From: Endothia cerciana
Lineage: Eukaryota > Ascomycota > Sordariomycetes > Diaporthales > Cryphonectriaceae
Reading direction: 5' to 3'
DNA: 64,000 nt
Assembly (NCBI GenBank): GCA_026119935.1
Contig: JALRMH010000019.1
Location: 558,001-622,000, forward strand
The position numbers were made by a program, and so were the translations under genes. Of this stretch, positions 1 through 12,397 are shown one piece after another (within the stretch, counting starts at the first letter, position 1; every line of letters begins with the position of its first letter). The notes below the pieces were generated by a model. That model worked only from the letters and a program-made list of their open reading frames with translations, was not told where the DNA came from and did not search any database.

Positions 1-1170
1 CGTTGGGCTGCAGTTCTGCAGATTTCACTGCCCAATGTCACCAGTGCGCTGTCACCATACCCAAACATCTGGGGAGTCCCCTGCAAGACCTGCCATTCCC
101 TCAGGTCCCAAGTTGGACGGGAAGCCCACCTTCGGGCCACATCGCAGCGTCGCGTCACAGCCCAACGGGTACCTTTTCGCCGGCTGACGCTCAGAGCCGT
201 GTCTGGTTGACGGGGGCTGTTACTTGTGAGCAGGAGAACGTGCGGAGACTTCGAGACAGCTGTGCTGTTCTGGGGTACTCCTGGAGCCGAGCTAGTTGTC
301 TATCACATCTCACACGCTCAAACGCGCAATCATCCTTGACATAGTTCAAGGTCCGAATCAAGCAGCTGGCCGTCCTGTGGCACGGCAAGCATGCTGGGGT
401 TACTTTTTTCTACACGCCCGACTGTTTAGTTTTGTCGCCCGCTCCCACGGAAGTGCTTGCAGATGTGGCTCGACGGTCGAAGTCCGCTGTTCCTGGTCGT
501 GTGGATCCCGGTGGCGACTTGCCTGAGGACATCGTGTCGACTGTCTCCAGCCTTTGGATCATCCTGCCGCCCTGCTCGTGAGGGTAGGTTTCGACCCTCA
601 TCTCGAAGCTCCTTCTTTGCCACTCGCCGAGAGTAGATAAAATCAACCCCCCGGCTTCGATACTCCGTCGGCACATTGGCAACTGGTTCACCGATCTGAA
701 GTCGTCTTGACCAGTCAAGATCTGAAAAAGGCAGTCTGTTGCTCTTAAGCATTCCGCTACAAGAACAGCTGCTTCATCACGTTATCCCGTTACGGACATC
801 TCAAGGACGAAGGGCTTTTGTACGAGTCGCCGTCCGCTTCGCACCGAGCACATCACCCAAGACGCACATCCCGGGAGGACCATCTACTATAGCCGTGGAT
901 CCCTTGGTAGCAGGACCAATTTTGCCAAAGGACGTTCAGGAGTAAATTTGGCCTGACAAGAACTATCCGTGGACAATTATTACCTTGAGCGCGCGCCAGT
1001 GGATTTTTTTTAATTTGGACTTGTGCCGTGGCCACATGCTTTTCTTTCTCTAGACTGTTTACCTGCTTTTTTTTTTTTTTTTTTTGCAGTTTTTCAGAGG
1101 CCATTCCAGGTTTTCGTCCTTAAGCCAACCCTTGGATATCCGGATACCCAACCCGCGGAGTGGACTGAAG
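1..1170. other. Upstream non-coding region with a 19-T run
   Basis: No convincing gene is seen here. Open frames on both strands are short, lack good ATG context and have ordinary composition. A run of 19 T lies at 1067-1085, followed by a pyrimidine-containing stretch leading to the ATG at 1171. This part probably holds the promoter and 5' UTR of the next gene. A minus-strand open frame at 410-718 begins with TTG and is not supported by splice or start signals. Confidence 0.5.
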
Positions 1171-2344
1171 ATGGCCCAGCCGGAATACTCATACAGGAAC
1201 TCCAAAGGACCCTGGGGGACACGAAGGTGCGAACCAGAGATGTGATTCCCTGATCGGACCTGCGCCAGCTGACTTTGAGGTAAAGCCCTGTCGTGTACCA
1301 GGACCCATTCCCCAGCAGAGGGAGTTATGATAATGTTAATGTATCATACAAACCACAGAGGTAAGGCGAGAAACCGTATGCAACCCTCTGGATGTTGGGC
1401 GCCGATGATGACGATCCCTGCGAAGTGTAACGTACGGCGCAAGCAGCTCAGCCTATAGTCTCCCGGGGAGCAACTCAGCAATAACGACCACTCATGGACG
1501 ATCAGAGACGACGTACCCCAACCCACCTTCCTACAATTCCTCAAGGCCTCTGACGGTGACATACGGGAGCACCGGCCCGCTGTCACAGCAACCCTATGGC
1601 TCTTACAAGAGCTCGAGCCCGCCAAACTGGGACCCCCAGGGACGGTTCTCGCCGGTAGACCCAATGGACGACATCATGGCCTCGCCGAGTCTGTCAGACT
1701 ACTCGATGGGCGAGAGTACCGGGACCACACCGCCGGGCAAGCACAAGACGACCAACAGCAAGCGCTCACAGCGAAGACCATCCAACCGCGACGAGTTCGA
1801 CGGCCCGCATCAGTTCCTCCAGCGCCCACCACCAGAGTACATCGCGATGCAGGAGCGGGAGCTCCCCCACCTGCCCACCAACCTCCTCGTGCAGGAGCAG
1901 GACAGCGTGCTCTCGCAGGTCAACGACCGCCTGTCCCAGTGCGCGTATGACTTCGTCGCCAAATACCAATTCCCGATCCCGCTCACGCAGGACATGCGGC
2001 CCGTCGAGCGGCCCCATGACCGTGAGTGGACCGAGTGGGTGTACCTGCTCAAGCGGCTCGCGACGAAGCGGAGGATCCCCGCGCGGGTGCTGTACAACGG
2101 CCAGATCAAGCAGTTTGTCACGATCCTGGAGAACAGCCTCGAGATGAGGCACGCGGCAAAGCACCAGAGCCGGCCGCTGAAGGATGACAGGAACATCCTG
2201 CAGCTGATCAGCGCGGGGATACAGGTTGCCAAGATACTGAAGGATGCCCAAGCTATGGACTACCTGGACAGGTTGTACATCTCCACTGAGCAGCAAATAC
2301 AGGAGAGGGCGAAGGCTGCCGCCGTGAGGTTCAGCCGGGCCTGA
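1171..2344 (+). CDS. Conserved fungal protein of unknown function, two exons
   Basis: Proposed exons are 1171-1226 and 1426-2344, giving 324 residues. The first exon starts with the ATG at 1171 and encodes MAQPEYSYRNSKGPWGTR. It ends in phase 2 before GTGCGA, and the frame resumes exactly after the AAG acceptor at 1425. Without this join the main frame has no ATG start. The N-terminal half is Ser/Pro/Gln/Gly-rich and probably disordered. From about residue 160 the protein becomes compact and helical, with repeated Leu/Ile/Arg/Glu patterns (QCAYDFVAKYQFPIP, EWVYLLKRLATKRR, QLISAGIQVAKILKDA). I do not recognise a named domain. The C-terminal half looks like a conserved helical module of the kind seen in regulatory or chromatin-associated fungal proteins, but that is only an impression. 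The donor is weak, so the first exon is less certain than the second. Confidence 0.72.
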
Positions 2345-4741
2345 TGGATCCGACGCGGCGCTGCCTCATAGTGTCAAAGACCTACTACCCCCGGACAAGG
2401 TCTGAAGGTCGACCTGACCAATCAATCACCCATACGTTAAGCCTATCAGGGTGACTCCCCTCGATTTTGACATGTACTCGCTGAATAAGTTTCAATTACA
2501 CGGGCGTTTCCTGCGGACGATGCGCGGAGCAAGAAGGGTTGGAAAGGGTGGGGGAGGTGGGCGGCGCAAGGCCTTGTTGCCATGTTGGGCCCCGCTGCGA
2601 TGTCACCGGCCACAACCAAGGAGGCTAAGGGCCATGTATGAATTACGGAATTGAACGACAGAACTTGAGCGTGTCAACGGGACCGAAGGTTCAGCGGAGA
2701 GCAGGAGGGAAACGACAAAAGGGAAGACTTGGCACTGTGACGGCCCGTGCGACCATCGTCATTGCCATACCTGATCTTCGGAGACTACTGGACGACGCGC
2801 ACTCTCTTGCTTGCTTGGACTCTCACGAAGCGACGTGCTGCCGGGGGGGGGGGGGCGCTGGAAGGCTGTGTCTGCTGGGCTCGGAACGTCAACATCATCC
2901 ACATCTTACCCTTTCCCATGTTTGCCTTGGCACGTAGTCGTCATGTCGTCTCGATATTCTTTACACAAGCGTCACACGTGTGTAAGATTACCTCAACTGC
3001 AGAACCTAAGTGATATGATGTCTTCACCTCAATCAGCCTCTCCCGCCCCGTCTTATCCGATCTGTAAGGGAACACGTCTCTGCACGGACTGGAAACGCAA
3101 GGCTCACCCAGAGCAAGAGGGTTATCATAGTGAGGTGGCGTGACGGCCTGAGCGTGACCGCGATGTTCTGCCATCGAGACCATTTGTCGTGTCCAGGGGT
3201 ACAGGCCTTATCAAAGAGGAGGTAGAGCCGTCCCTGCCTGGACGCGTGCTCTTTTCGCCATGCAAGCATCCGTCCTCGGGTGGGAATCTAGAGGTTGGAA
3301 TCCACCCTCTCCGCCACGCACTGCCTGGCCCAGTCGTGTCCCATAGCTGCTCTGAAAGCCGCTCCGGCTGGGCATACGATTCACGTTGCCGTGGCACAAA
3401 AGATCCGGGACTGATGATGCACATTGAGACTCGTCAGTGGTTCCACGACAGGCTGATTTGTTTGCTCATGAAGCCGCAAGCCCTCTCTCTGTCGCCCTGT
3501 CTCTCTGCCCACCGCAACCGTGGGCTGAGGCCTGCCTGCTGAGGCTGGTGTCCACCCCCCCTCCCCCTGCCTGCCTAAAGACCGGCCCGCATCGAGGCCG
3601 CCGTTCAGGGCGTGTGGTATCATTGCGCGAGGGACATCGACCCGAACGGGTCGAGTCGGTCAACGAGGGGGCGCAAGCTATGCCCGTGTCGCGTGCAGAG
3701 TCTACACTGGTGACAGGCATGCTTGATATACGACCTAGACAATACTATGTATGTCTGGAAATGCCAAAGCCATATGCATAACCCAAACAACCCGCGGAAC
3801 GGTATCGTGCAGGCTCGGGATCCCTGTCTGCCGTCGGTCGCCCAGCATCCTAATCGGGGCCCGCCTCGGTGGCCTGCAGAGAAGGGATTGGCTGACGAGG
3901 CTGTCGACACCCCTGCTGTCGGTCCCCAAAGCAGTCAAGTGCCGGTCCCTATTCGCTCGCGGGGGCTCAGCCGCGACACTTTCGCAGAGCGTCCTGCGTG
4001 GGGTGTGCCTCGTTTAATATGTGACGACGTCCCAAAACCTCGCCCCTGAGTGCTCCCTCTCCCCTCCCATGTGATGATGGTCTCGTAGAGCTGTAGAAGA
4101 CGACAGAACCTCCTCTCATCTTTCCCCGGCAGCGCGCGAGCCAGGCCTTCCGAGGGTGAGCGATTAATGCGAGCAAAGCGGCGGGCGACGAGAATCCCAC
4201 ACGATTACACAGACGACGGTGGCCCCGGGAGGGAGTGCCTTTCCCCCATCTGCCGACAGCGGCTTCCCGCAGCAATTCGAGGCTAGGGAATATTGTTGTG
4301 CAGCACGGAGAGGGGTCGCGAGCAAGCTACGAGGGCCCCCAGAGGCAGGAGGAGAAGGAACGCCGGCCAGATATTAGCCAAGGGCATTGTTTGCTCCGGC
4401 GCGCCGGCTGGCTACGCGCGCATACGTGCAGAAGGGCACATGAGGGGACTCGGACTAGGCGCCGACGAGCCCGAGGTCGCACGATACCAACCCAGCAAGA
4501 AACCGAAAGCGCGGGGGCAAGGGTAGGAAGAGGAAGAAGACCAAAGGGTCTCATAACCTCGGAAAGTCGCGCCGGGACGTCCTTGAACTGGGCTCGGCCG
4601 CTCGACATCCTCCCTGTCGCGAAACTGGAACCAGGCGAGAACCAACATCCCCCGCCGGGCCAGCGAGGAGGCCGGCTTCAACAACCCAGGCAACCCGGAC
4701 ACAACAGAACTCAACAACAACAATCGCAACAAGCCGCACCC
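2345..4741. other. Intergenic region and stop-free leader of the next gene
   Basis: No gene is supported. A run of 13 G lies at 2843-2855. From about 4235 to 4741 the frame of the downstream regulator is free of stops but contains no in-frame ATG, so this is read as a long 5' leader and not as coding sequence. The leader ends in a CAA/CAG-rich stretch immediately before the ATG at 4742. Confidence 0.5.
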
Positions 4742-7185
4742 ATGGCGGCCGTCATCCCGTCAGGGGCCTCGCCCGTCTCGGGCTTCTCGGTACCGCTCGA
4801 CGAGGATGAGGAATCGCAGTCGTGGAGATTCATCGAGACCATTAGCGCGGACGCGGGATCGTTCGACAGCGGCTCGGGCGAGATCGTGTTAACTGCCGCG
4901 AGCCCGTCCATCGTCAGCCAGGGGTCGTGGAACATTGTGCACAACGGTGGCCAACAGGTGAGAGCGCTTGCCACGCCATCGCCAGTCATGTCCCAAAATG
5001 CCCATACATTATCGGCATCGCCCTTCTCAGGGACCGCCAACTTTGGGCCTGCGTCGACCGCCAACATCGACCATGGCAATGGCAACATGGTGTTTGACTT
5101 CTCGAACCTGCCCCTGGGCACCCAGCAGCAGGCATCCCAGCAGCAGTTCATCACCGAGGCGCTCCTCGACGAGCAGGTGGCGGCGCTCGCGCCGCAGAGC
5201 TTCGTCTTCAACCCACAGGACATGATGGTCTCGGGTTTCCCCACCGGCTTTGATGCCGTCTCGATGATGCCGGACGCCACCTTCCGCGCGCTGGACCACC
5301 AGGCCCACTTCACACAACAGCTGGACATACCGCTGTCGATGCAGGGCGATGCCGACGTGCAGCCATGGGACCCAACAGGTGTCCAGCAGGGCAACAGCCT
5401 CGTCCCAGAGCAATTCACCACCCCGCCGCCAAGGTCAGATGGCTCGTCCATCTCGCTCAGCCCACGGAGCCCGGCGTCACCTGCCGTCAAGCAGGAGCCC
5501 CTCAACGGCAGCAAGAGGAACAGCGCGCAGGCCGTCCAGAGCATCTCCAAGAAGCCCGCCGGCGTCCAGAAGACCCAGAGGAAGAAGGCGTCGACGTCGC
5601 CCCGCTCGGCATCAGACAGCCCGGACAGCAAGTTCAGGGACGGCATGCTCATGTTCTGCAACCAGACGGTGGAGACGTGGGGCAAGCCCAACTTCGCCGA
5701 CATGGAGAACATCGAGCGGTCCTCGCAGAAGGGCCGCAAGGGCGCGCTGTCGGAGGAGGTCCGCGCCAACGCGCTCAAGGTCCGCCAGACGGGCGCGTGC
5801 TTCTGCTGCCACATCCGCAAGGTCAAGTGCGACCAGCAGCGGCCGTGCAAGAACTGCGTCAAGCTGTGCGCGCAGGTGCCCGAGGCCGTGTGCTGGAAGT
5901 TCCCCGACTTCAACGAGATCGTCTTCCCGGAGCTGCTGCGGGAGCACTTCCGGCGGGAGGAGATGGCCCGCTTCATCGAGGACAACGTCGCCTCCTTCAC
6001 CGTGAACGGCGTCGAGACGCCCTGCAGGGTCGCCCTGTCGTCCGGGCCGACCTTCGGCGCCAAGCTCGTCGTCATGGCCAAGTTCTTCACCGCCAGGGAC
6101 GCCACGTCCGACATCAACCGGCACTGGTACCACTTCGTGAGCGACAGCCACGGCGCCGTGGACCTCGAGGCGCTCTCGGCCGCGCCCATCGGCCTGGACA
6201 TCGCGGACGGCGCGGCGGGCGGGTCGCAGCGGGGCGAGCTCCGGCGCAAGGTCGAGGCGTACGTCGATGCGCTGGTCGCGGAGCCCAGCTTCGCGGCGCA
6301 GGTGACGGCCTCGATGCGCAAGACGCCCGTCCCCCGCAAGGTCCTGGCCATCGTCCAGCAGTACGCGGCGCGGTCGGGCGCGCCCATCGTGCGCAGGGCG
6401 CTGTCCATCTACGCGATGCACTACGTCATGACGCGCCACCTGACCATGACGCAGCAGAGCATCGCGAGCCTGCGGCAGGTGAACCCCGTGGCGGCGACGG
6501 GCGGGTTCATGACGCCGCGGCTGCTGAACCGCCAGATCAAGACGGTCGTCGACGACATCATGCAGCAGGAGATCAACGGGCTGTTCGACGACTTCACCAA
6601 GCGGCTGAAGGGGAAGAGCCGCATCCAGTGGGCGCCGTGCCTCGCGGCGTTCCTGGTGTTCTGCCTGCTCCTGGAGGCGATCGAGTCGGCCGCCGACACC
6701 TTCGCCATCACGGGCAATGAGATTGAGATCCGGCACAGCAGGCCGGCCAAGTTCAGGAGGGCATACGCGCTCGACATCAACGACAACATCGAGAACATGC
6801 CCTTCAAGCAGTTTGCGTTCCAGTTCCACAACATCTACCAGACGCACTCGAGGGACGCGTCGGCCAAGTCCTTCAACCCGCTGTTTGGCGAGGGCTTGAA
6901 CGACCTGGGGGAGCTGGACCCCGCGGGCCTGGAGATGGTGCTGGGGCTGAGGGACATGATGCAGTTCGGCTGTGAGTCCTCTACCTTCCCGGGAGGGGTC
7001 GATGGCCCCTGAAGCTGACAATGACTGTAGGGAGTGAGCTGGACTGGCTCACCTGCGACCCGATCCTGCCCAACGATGAGGACCACCCGTACCCCATGAA
7101 CACGGAGGAGCATTACGTTGGTCGGCTGGTGTCGAAGTTCTTGCTCTCCTTTGAACGCCCGAGCTACATCTTCACCTCCGCATAG
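4742..7185 (+). CDS. Zn2Cys6-type fungal transcription regulator
   Basis: Exons 4742-6971 and 7031-7185 give 794 residues; the join GTGAGT..CTGTAG creates FGWSELDWLT and extends the protein to a TAG at 7183-7185. The start is the first in-frame ATG (ACCCATGG). Residues 1-340 are acidic, Ser/Gln/Pro-rich and probably an activation region. A binuclear zinc cluster lies at about residues 353-385: C-x2-C, HIRKVK, C, DQQRP, C-x2-C. The last ligand is unusual: the next cysteines follow at spacings of 3 and 11, not the usual 6-8. The remainder is a helical middle-homology-like region (FPELLREHFRREEMARFIE onward). The product is expected to bind DNA in the nucleus; its target genes cannot be told from the sequence. 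GC at third positions is very high, which produces long antisense shadow frames. No neighbouring pathway genes are evident. Confidence 0.9.
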
Positions 7186-8753
7186 TCACCTTGTCCTGTA
7201 AGGGCCTGGGGGTGGGCGTATGACGTGATGATTCTACAAGTGTGTCGGACATGGGACGTTGGGCCAGATTGTTGATGATAATGAAGTCGCGAGGCTTGGT
7301 CGCATGATGGCCTTTCATGGCATGGGAGGGCGCTGGGAGTTTTAGGTGGTTGATGTATCCATATAGCTATTCACGAAAAGACTCTACCTGGGCAGGTGGA
7401 GTGGCGTGCAAAGCCTGTACTCTATGAAGGTATGTAGGCAAAAGCCATGGTTTTCCCCAGCCTCATAGATCGACGACCTCGGCGAACGGTGTGGAATATG
7501 GCGCCTTCTGGAGGAGGGAGCAGCCAGGCTCAAGCCGAAGCGAACCTGCGTCCCCAACCCCGAATGATCTAGGACCTGTCGATTGGAAGATTGACATCAT
7601 GAGGATTTGATGGCTCCTTGAAAAAAAATCGAACTGCCGCAGCAATCAACCCTGAATTCGCCGGAGCGAACAGAGGATCGCTGGGCACAGATCCACGTGT
7701 ATATGCGTCAATGTGACATGATCACACCCTCGGCCGCAACCTTAGGCCGGCCAGTCCTGCTTGGCCCCCCGTTGCCCTGGTCGAATCGCCGCAGGTCGCG
7801 ATGGAAGTGACAGCCCGAGATGATGCCGGACTTAAGCTCAAAGCAGCCGTCTCCTCCTCACGGGCGCAGCGTCGACCGGTACGGGTGTCAAGATCTCGTC
7901 TGGCCGAGTGTCGAGGCAGGCAGCTGCACTTCTGCTGATGCGTGTCAATGAATGTATGTCCGTTTTAGTCCCACTGGTGCACTTGGATCTACACCAGCAG
8001 GGTGGATAGGACGGGCTGTCTAGGCCCTGGTTTTGTTCTCCCACGAGACCAATGAAAGAAGTAGCCGTCATGTGCATGGTGAGAGACACCGCGGCAGGCA
8101 TTTTGTGGTTGTGATGATGAGACATGGGAAACAGGAGATGCAGACCACCTCATCCGCATACCGTCAGCAGGATGAAGGACAATAGTAGTGAAGACGGGTG
8201 GTGAAGATAGAAGCCTGGGGGAAAAGATGTGAGAGTTCGTCTGGGTTTGCGAGAGAGACATGGGACAACGGATCCAGTTGCCCCAAGACCTGCTCACTGC
8301 CGCGAGGACTCCCAGGCCAGACCTATGATGATGCCATGGGTGTGAGATCAAGCTCTGCAGGCGCGACGCAACAAGCCGTTGCGAGGCTTGTTGGTGGTCG
8401 CTAAATCGTTGGTTGTTTTGTGTGAAGACCATGCAGAGGGGTGGGAGCAAATAATTTGCAAGGACTCGGTGGTTGAAAATTTACGCGACAGGACATGGGA
8501 CATGGACGTGGATGCAGGGACTGCTGACCGCCCAATCATGCGACGGTGCCCGGACTAAGTCTGCGCCGTGGCTCCGGCCCCGCCCATGCGCTGCAGCTTC
8601 GACCTCATACAACCAACCTTAGCGCCCTTGCCCGCGATGGCCTCTATTTTTTTCTTCTTCTCTTCTTTCTTCATACACTTTTCCACGCAGGACTAATCAA
8701 CCGATCTTGACTCACCACCTCGATATACGGTCATATTTACCTGCCAGAGCATA
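7186..8753. other. Intergenic region, ends in a CT-rich promoter-like block
   Basis: No gene is supported. Short frames on both strands are interrupted and lack splice logic. From about 8641 to 8700 there is a strongly pyrimidine-rich stretch (TTTTTTTCTTCTTCTCTTC) typical of fungal core promoters and 5' UTRs, leading to an ATG at 8754. Confidence 0.45.
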
Positions 8754-9186
8754 ATGGGTTCCCGTGCGCCATCACTGCAATTGCAGTCCCGAAACCGCTT
8801 TCATCATCCTCATGCTGTTCGGGTAGGCGTGCTTTCCGACATACAAGCAAGCAAGCAAGCCATCACATCACGTTTCGTATCGTCTCGTCACGTCCTCGTC
8901 CTGTCTGTCTGTCTCGGACCATTAACGGCTTTTATCACAGAAAGCGGTCGTCTGGCCGTCCTTGTTGATAAGACTGAGGGCTGCATCGCTTCCAGTCGGG
9001 ATCGGGCAGAAGCAAGTGCTGTCGAGACTCGGGCCGGGGTATTATCTTGATGATTCATCAAGACTCGATCCGCCACCGTCGGCCTGCTTATGGCTTCCGG
9101 TCGTCCGCAGATCTCAGCTCACCGCATGCACCCTCTCGCTTACTCCATGCTCGCGACGGACCGCTTCGTCCCTTTCCCTACCTTGA
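8754..9186 (+). CDS. Weak candidate small two-exon gene
   Basis: This candidate rests on context only. A CT-rich block precedes an ATG at 8754. A possible first exon (8754-8822, 23 codons) ends at GTAGGC. A plausible branch point (CATTAAC) and acceptor (ATCACAG) lie at 8925-8940. The following frame stays open from 8941 to a TGA at 9184-9186, giving 104 residues. The predicted protein is Ser/Leu/Arg-rich with no recognisable domain. It could equally be a non-coding transcript or nothing. Confidence 0.2.
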
Positions 9187-10775
9187 CGGCATTTGAAACC
9201 CTCAAGGCATTCATGCATTAGTCCCGACTTACCATACCGTCAGGTTTTCGCGCAAGAGATTAGGTTCTCATGTCGTGCAACCTGATGATGGGCATCCTAG
9301 GCTATCGTGTATTCTCTTCTTTCGGGGCTGCTCTTGGACTTCGTCCACGCCGCTATTGACTTGATCCCCAGACCATTGCTCGCATGCATCAGCTACCCCT
9401 GGCGGCAACGACAGGGTCATGGAAGCGGAGGCCGTCGGATCAACGTACAGCGTGTGGTGCCACAGCGGGGGTCACTTGAGCTTGTGAGCGGGTACTCCAG
9501 TCGTCTCAACATGGCGACACTCTGTTGGCCGGGTCAAGAAGGGTGACAGCCTCACGAAGGCTTCTTTTTCGTATCTTTCACTGGTCTCTGCATCATCGAT
9601 AATCCCCCGAATGTCGTCAGACAGGATGGCAACCATCACGAATGTTGCCAATGAGCTCTAGATCGCTCGTCCTCGTGATATTTTGTGAACCCTCTAGCCC
9701 TTGATCGTCCGACCCGGCCCTTTCGAGACGCGGGATGTGCTCGCGGACATCCTTGAGTGGGAACAACCTTCATAGGGTGTCGAGATGACACGCAATCGCC
9801 TTGGTAAAGCATGAGGTGGGTTGATCTCGGAGACTTGGGGGTGGCAGGCTACTTGTGGGCCGTTCTCTCTCTTGGCACCACTCGTCTATAAGTTGGACTT
9901 GGATCCCTCAACAAGATGAATCTGGGTATTGTTTCGTCCGGAGACAGCGACCGAGAGTCATACCGCTACCAAGATCACCACCTCCCACTACCCGCTTGCC
10001 AGCCGTCACGCTATCTTTCGACACGCTATAGCTCTACGGCACGATACCCGCTCTCGGAGGAGACTTGCACCTGACACACCTCTTCCCGACCCAGTTCCGC
10101 CCAGCAGGAGCTGCTAGGTTCGTTATCTCGCTCTCGCGCGTGCCGTCAGAATGCTGGGATCCTCCCCTTCCCCTGTTCTCCTCAGCTCGGGGAACGGGAA
10201 GCCGGAAACGAAGCCACAACCACGTCCACAACCGCGTGACCCCAGTAAGTACTCGATCACATGAGTGTGGAGGACTGCAAGGGGGGAGGGGTGGGCACCG
10301 TGATGCAGCCCGGGAAGCGCAGTGGCTGTCGTCTGGCGGAAACTGCCGATCTCTCGGGCGCGTGAGGGCATTTCGTGTTGGGGGACCCAGCTGACCACGT
10401 GCCTCATCAATTAGCTCTTGGACGCTGAGGTACTATCTCTGGAAGGTGGGCGGCAGGGTGCTGACTGGTGATGCGGACCGCGTGGGGTTGCTTTCACAGG
10501 TACGCTCTGGGTGTGGCTTGTCATGTTGCCTTGCAGATAGATGTCAAGTCCTGCGGACTTGCTGCATTCTGACTTTCGGGGCTGCAGGAGGTAGGGGCTT
10601 GACATTGTTTCACGTTGTGCTTGACTCCGCATACGTACAACCTGCTTGATATCAATGTTTCGATGACCTATCAATCCTTGCCATTCTCCGTGTCCCTTTC
10701 TGTCACACGGTGCGCGTGCCACATGCTGTCCGCTGTACCTGATATCTCCCTTCTCAGAGCCAGATAACTAACTAT
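9187..10775. other. Intergenic region with a small ORF near a TATA-like site
   Basis: No solid gene is seen. A TATA-like TATAAG at 9897-9902 lies just before an ATG at 9916 that opens a 52-codon frame (start MNLGIVSSGDSDRES, stop 10072-10074), rich in Tyr, Ser and Pro. It has no recognised domain. The rest is unremarkable; it includes the probable 3' flank of the minus-strand gene that ends at 10776. Confidence 0.3.
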
Positions 10776-12397
10776 TTAAAAGAACCCGTTCGTTCCTGTA
10801 CCCTGAAAGGGCTCGGCGCGACGACCCTCCGCCTGCTCCTGGCCTCTGGACCCCCACCCTCTTCGCCTGGCTTCGGCTTGTTCGGCCAGAGAGGACAGAC
10901 TAATAACTCGGCTAGATGGCCGACGATGAGCTGGCATACCCAGTGGATCTGCCACCGGTGAGGCCCTGTTCCAATCCCAGCCCCAGACGTGCTGCTCATC
11001 ACTGACGAAACGTTGCTCCGGAGCCACATGACCGCGAACTGGCCGACTACTCATCATACTGACGTTATCGACCACGGTGCTCGATGATGGTTGCCAGTCG
11101 TTTCCTTCACCGCCATTGTGAGGCTTGCCGCAGGTTTGACGACGGACTTGGTAGGCAGGGGTCGAGAGTTCATTGTAGGTGAGGTCGTCAGCGGGTGGAG
11201 TCTGCGTGAGCCCAGTCGCGTGTCAGCTACAGGATACAAAGTACATGTGCCCGGCTACGGTACCCATTTACCCAGCCCGTCGGGTCATGTTAGTGCCCGA
11301 CGCAGGGTCTCTGGGTACGGAACCCGGCGATTTCCTTGCGCTGCCAGCGACAATAAGCGGCCGTAGCCTATTCTTCCTCTCATGTGCAAACGACGGCAAA
11401 AGGAAAGAAGAACAGAAGAGAGAAGGGAGGGGCGTTGGACCCGATGGCGGCCACTGACCTGGAACACCTCCGGGGTTGCTCCACGGAGCTGCCAGCCCAA
11501 AGACGGTGGCATGGGCTGCTCGCGCGAGACATGCTCGTCGTCCTCGCCACCGCTCTCACTTGGCGCGGCACCGTAGCTGTTTCGGCTGCGCGGCCAGGAC
11601 ATCTCCGGTAGGGGATCGGCGACTGTACCGAAATATCCTCCTAGCGACATGTCCCCGTCGTCGACCCAGGTGTCTAGGCTCGAGGTCCTTCGGATGGACC
11701 GGGCTGGCGTAGATGCGGTAGGTGGTCTCTCTTCGTCGTCGTTCTGCTGTGGCATCTCTTCTAGCATGCCGTCCAAGCCACCATCCTGATGCTCCAGTGC
11801 GTGAGAACCGAGACACATGTTCTTGAGCTCGACTACGACCTCCGGCTCTGGCCATGGCGGCGATTCCGAGATGAGGACGCGTTGGGCCTCTGCGGTGGCC
11901 GGCCCGGGGGCTGCGATCCCGTGGGGCCACTCGGCGACCCGCTTCATGAACACGAGGCAATACAGCCGGCGACAGAACTCCTCGCGGAAGGGCTCCGGCA
12001 CGTCGGCGAGGACGTGTGTGTAGCCGTTTGCCTGCTCGACCACGGGCGGGCTGGCGGCGAGCCGTGCGAGGATCCTGTCGCTGAATACCCACAGGACGAG
12101 GTGGTCGGTGAGATCGTCGGCCATCTGGGGCGCTTCCTGGTGGTGCTGGCCTGAGACGGCGTCCCCAGGCCCGCCGGCCCCCGATTCCTCACAGTCCGGG
12201 GTGTCGGCGACTTTCTCCGTGGCCTTCTCGAATAGGGGCGCGATGTTCGCGCGGACCCGCTCCTCCGGGTTGACCTTCACAAGGACGTGGACGTACCACA
12301 TATAGCTCGTGACCTTGTCGGCCGCGCTCCTGGCGCTGAAAGCTGTGGGATTAGCTGCCGAGCCTGACCCCATGGCACCCTGGGCTGGTGCGGACAT
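10776..12397 (-). CDS. Fungal protein of unknown function, two exons
   Basis: Exons on the minus strand are 12397-11459 and 11201-10776, giving 454 residues. The ATG at 12397 follows a TTG-AAA and starts MSAPAQGAMGSGS. The first exon ends in phase 0 at CAG|GTCAGT. A clear branch point (GCTGAC) and acceptor (CACGCAG) then bring in a second exon whose frame reads TPPADDLTYNELSTPAYQ, which has coding character over its full length to a TAA at 10776-10778. Residues about 30-65 and 95-150 are helical and include an aromatic stretch (SYMWYVHVLVKV). The middle and end are acidic, Ser/Pro/Gly-rich and probably disordered. I recognise no domain. The neighbours give no clue. Confidence 0.75.

Noticed and set aside
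4711..7021. Long minus-strand open frames (565 and 469 codons) over the Zn2Cys6 regulator
   Set aside because: They are shadows of a GC3-rich gene: repetitive Ser/Arg or Arg/Leu/His composition, no start context and no domains.
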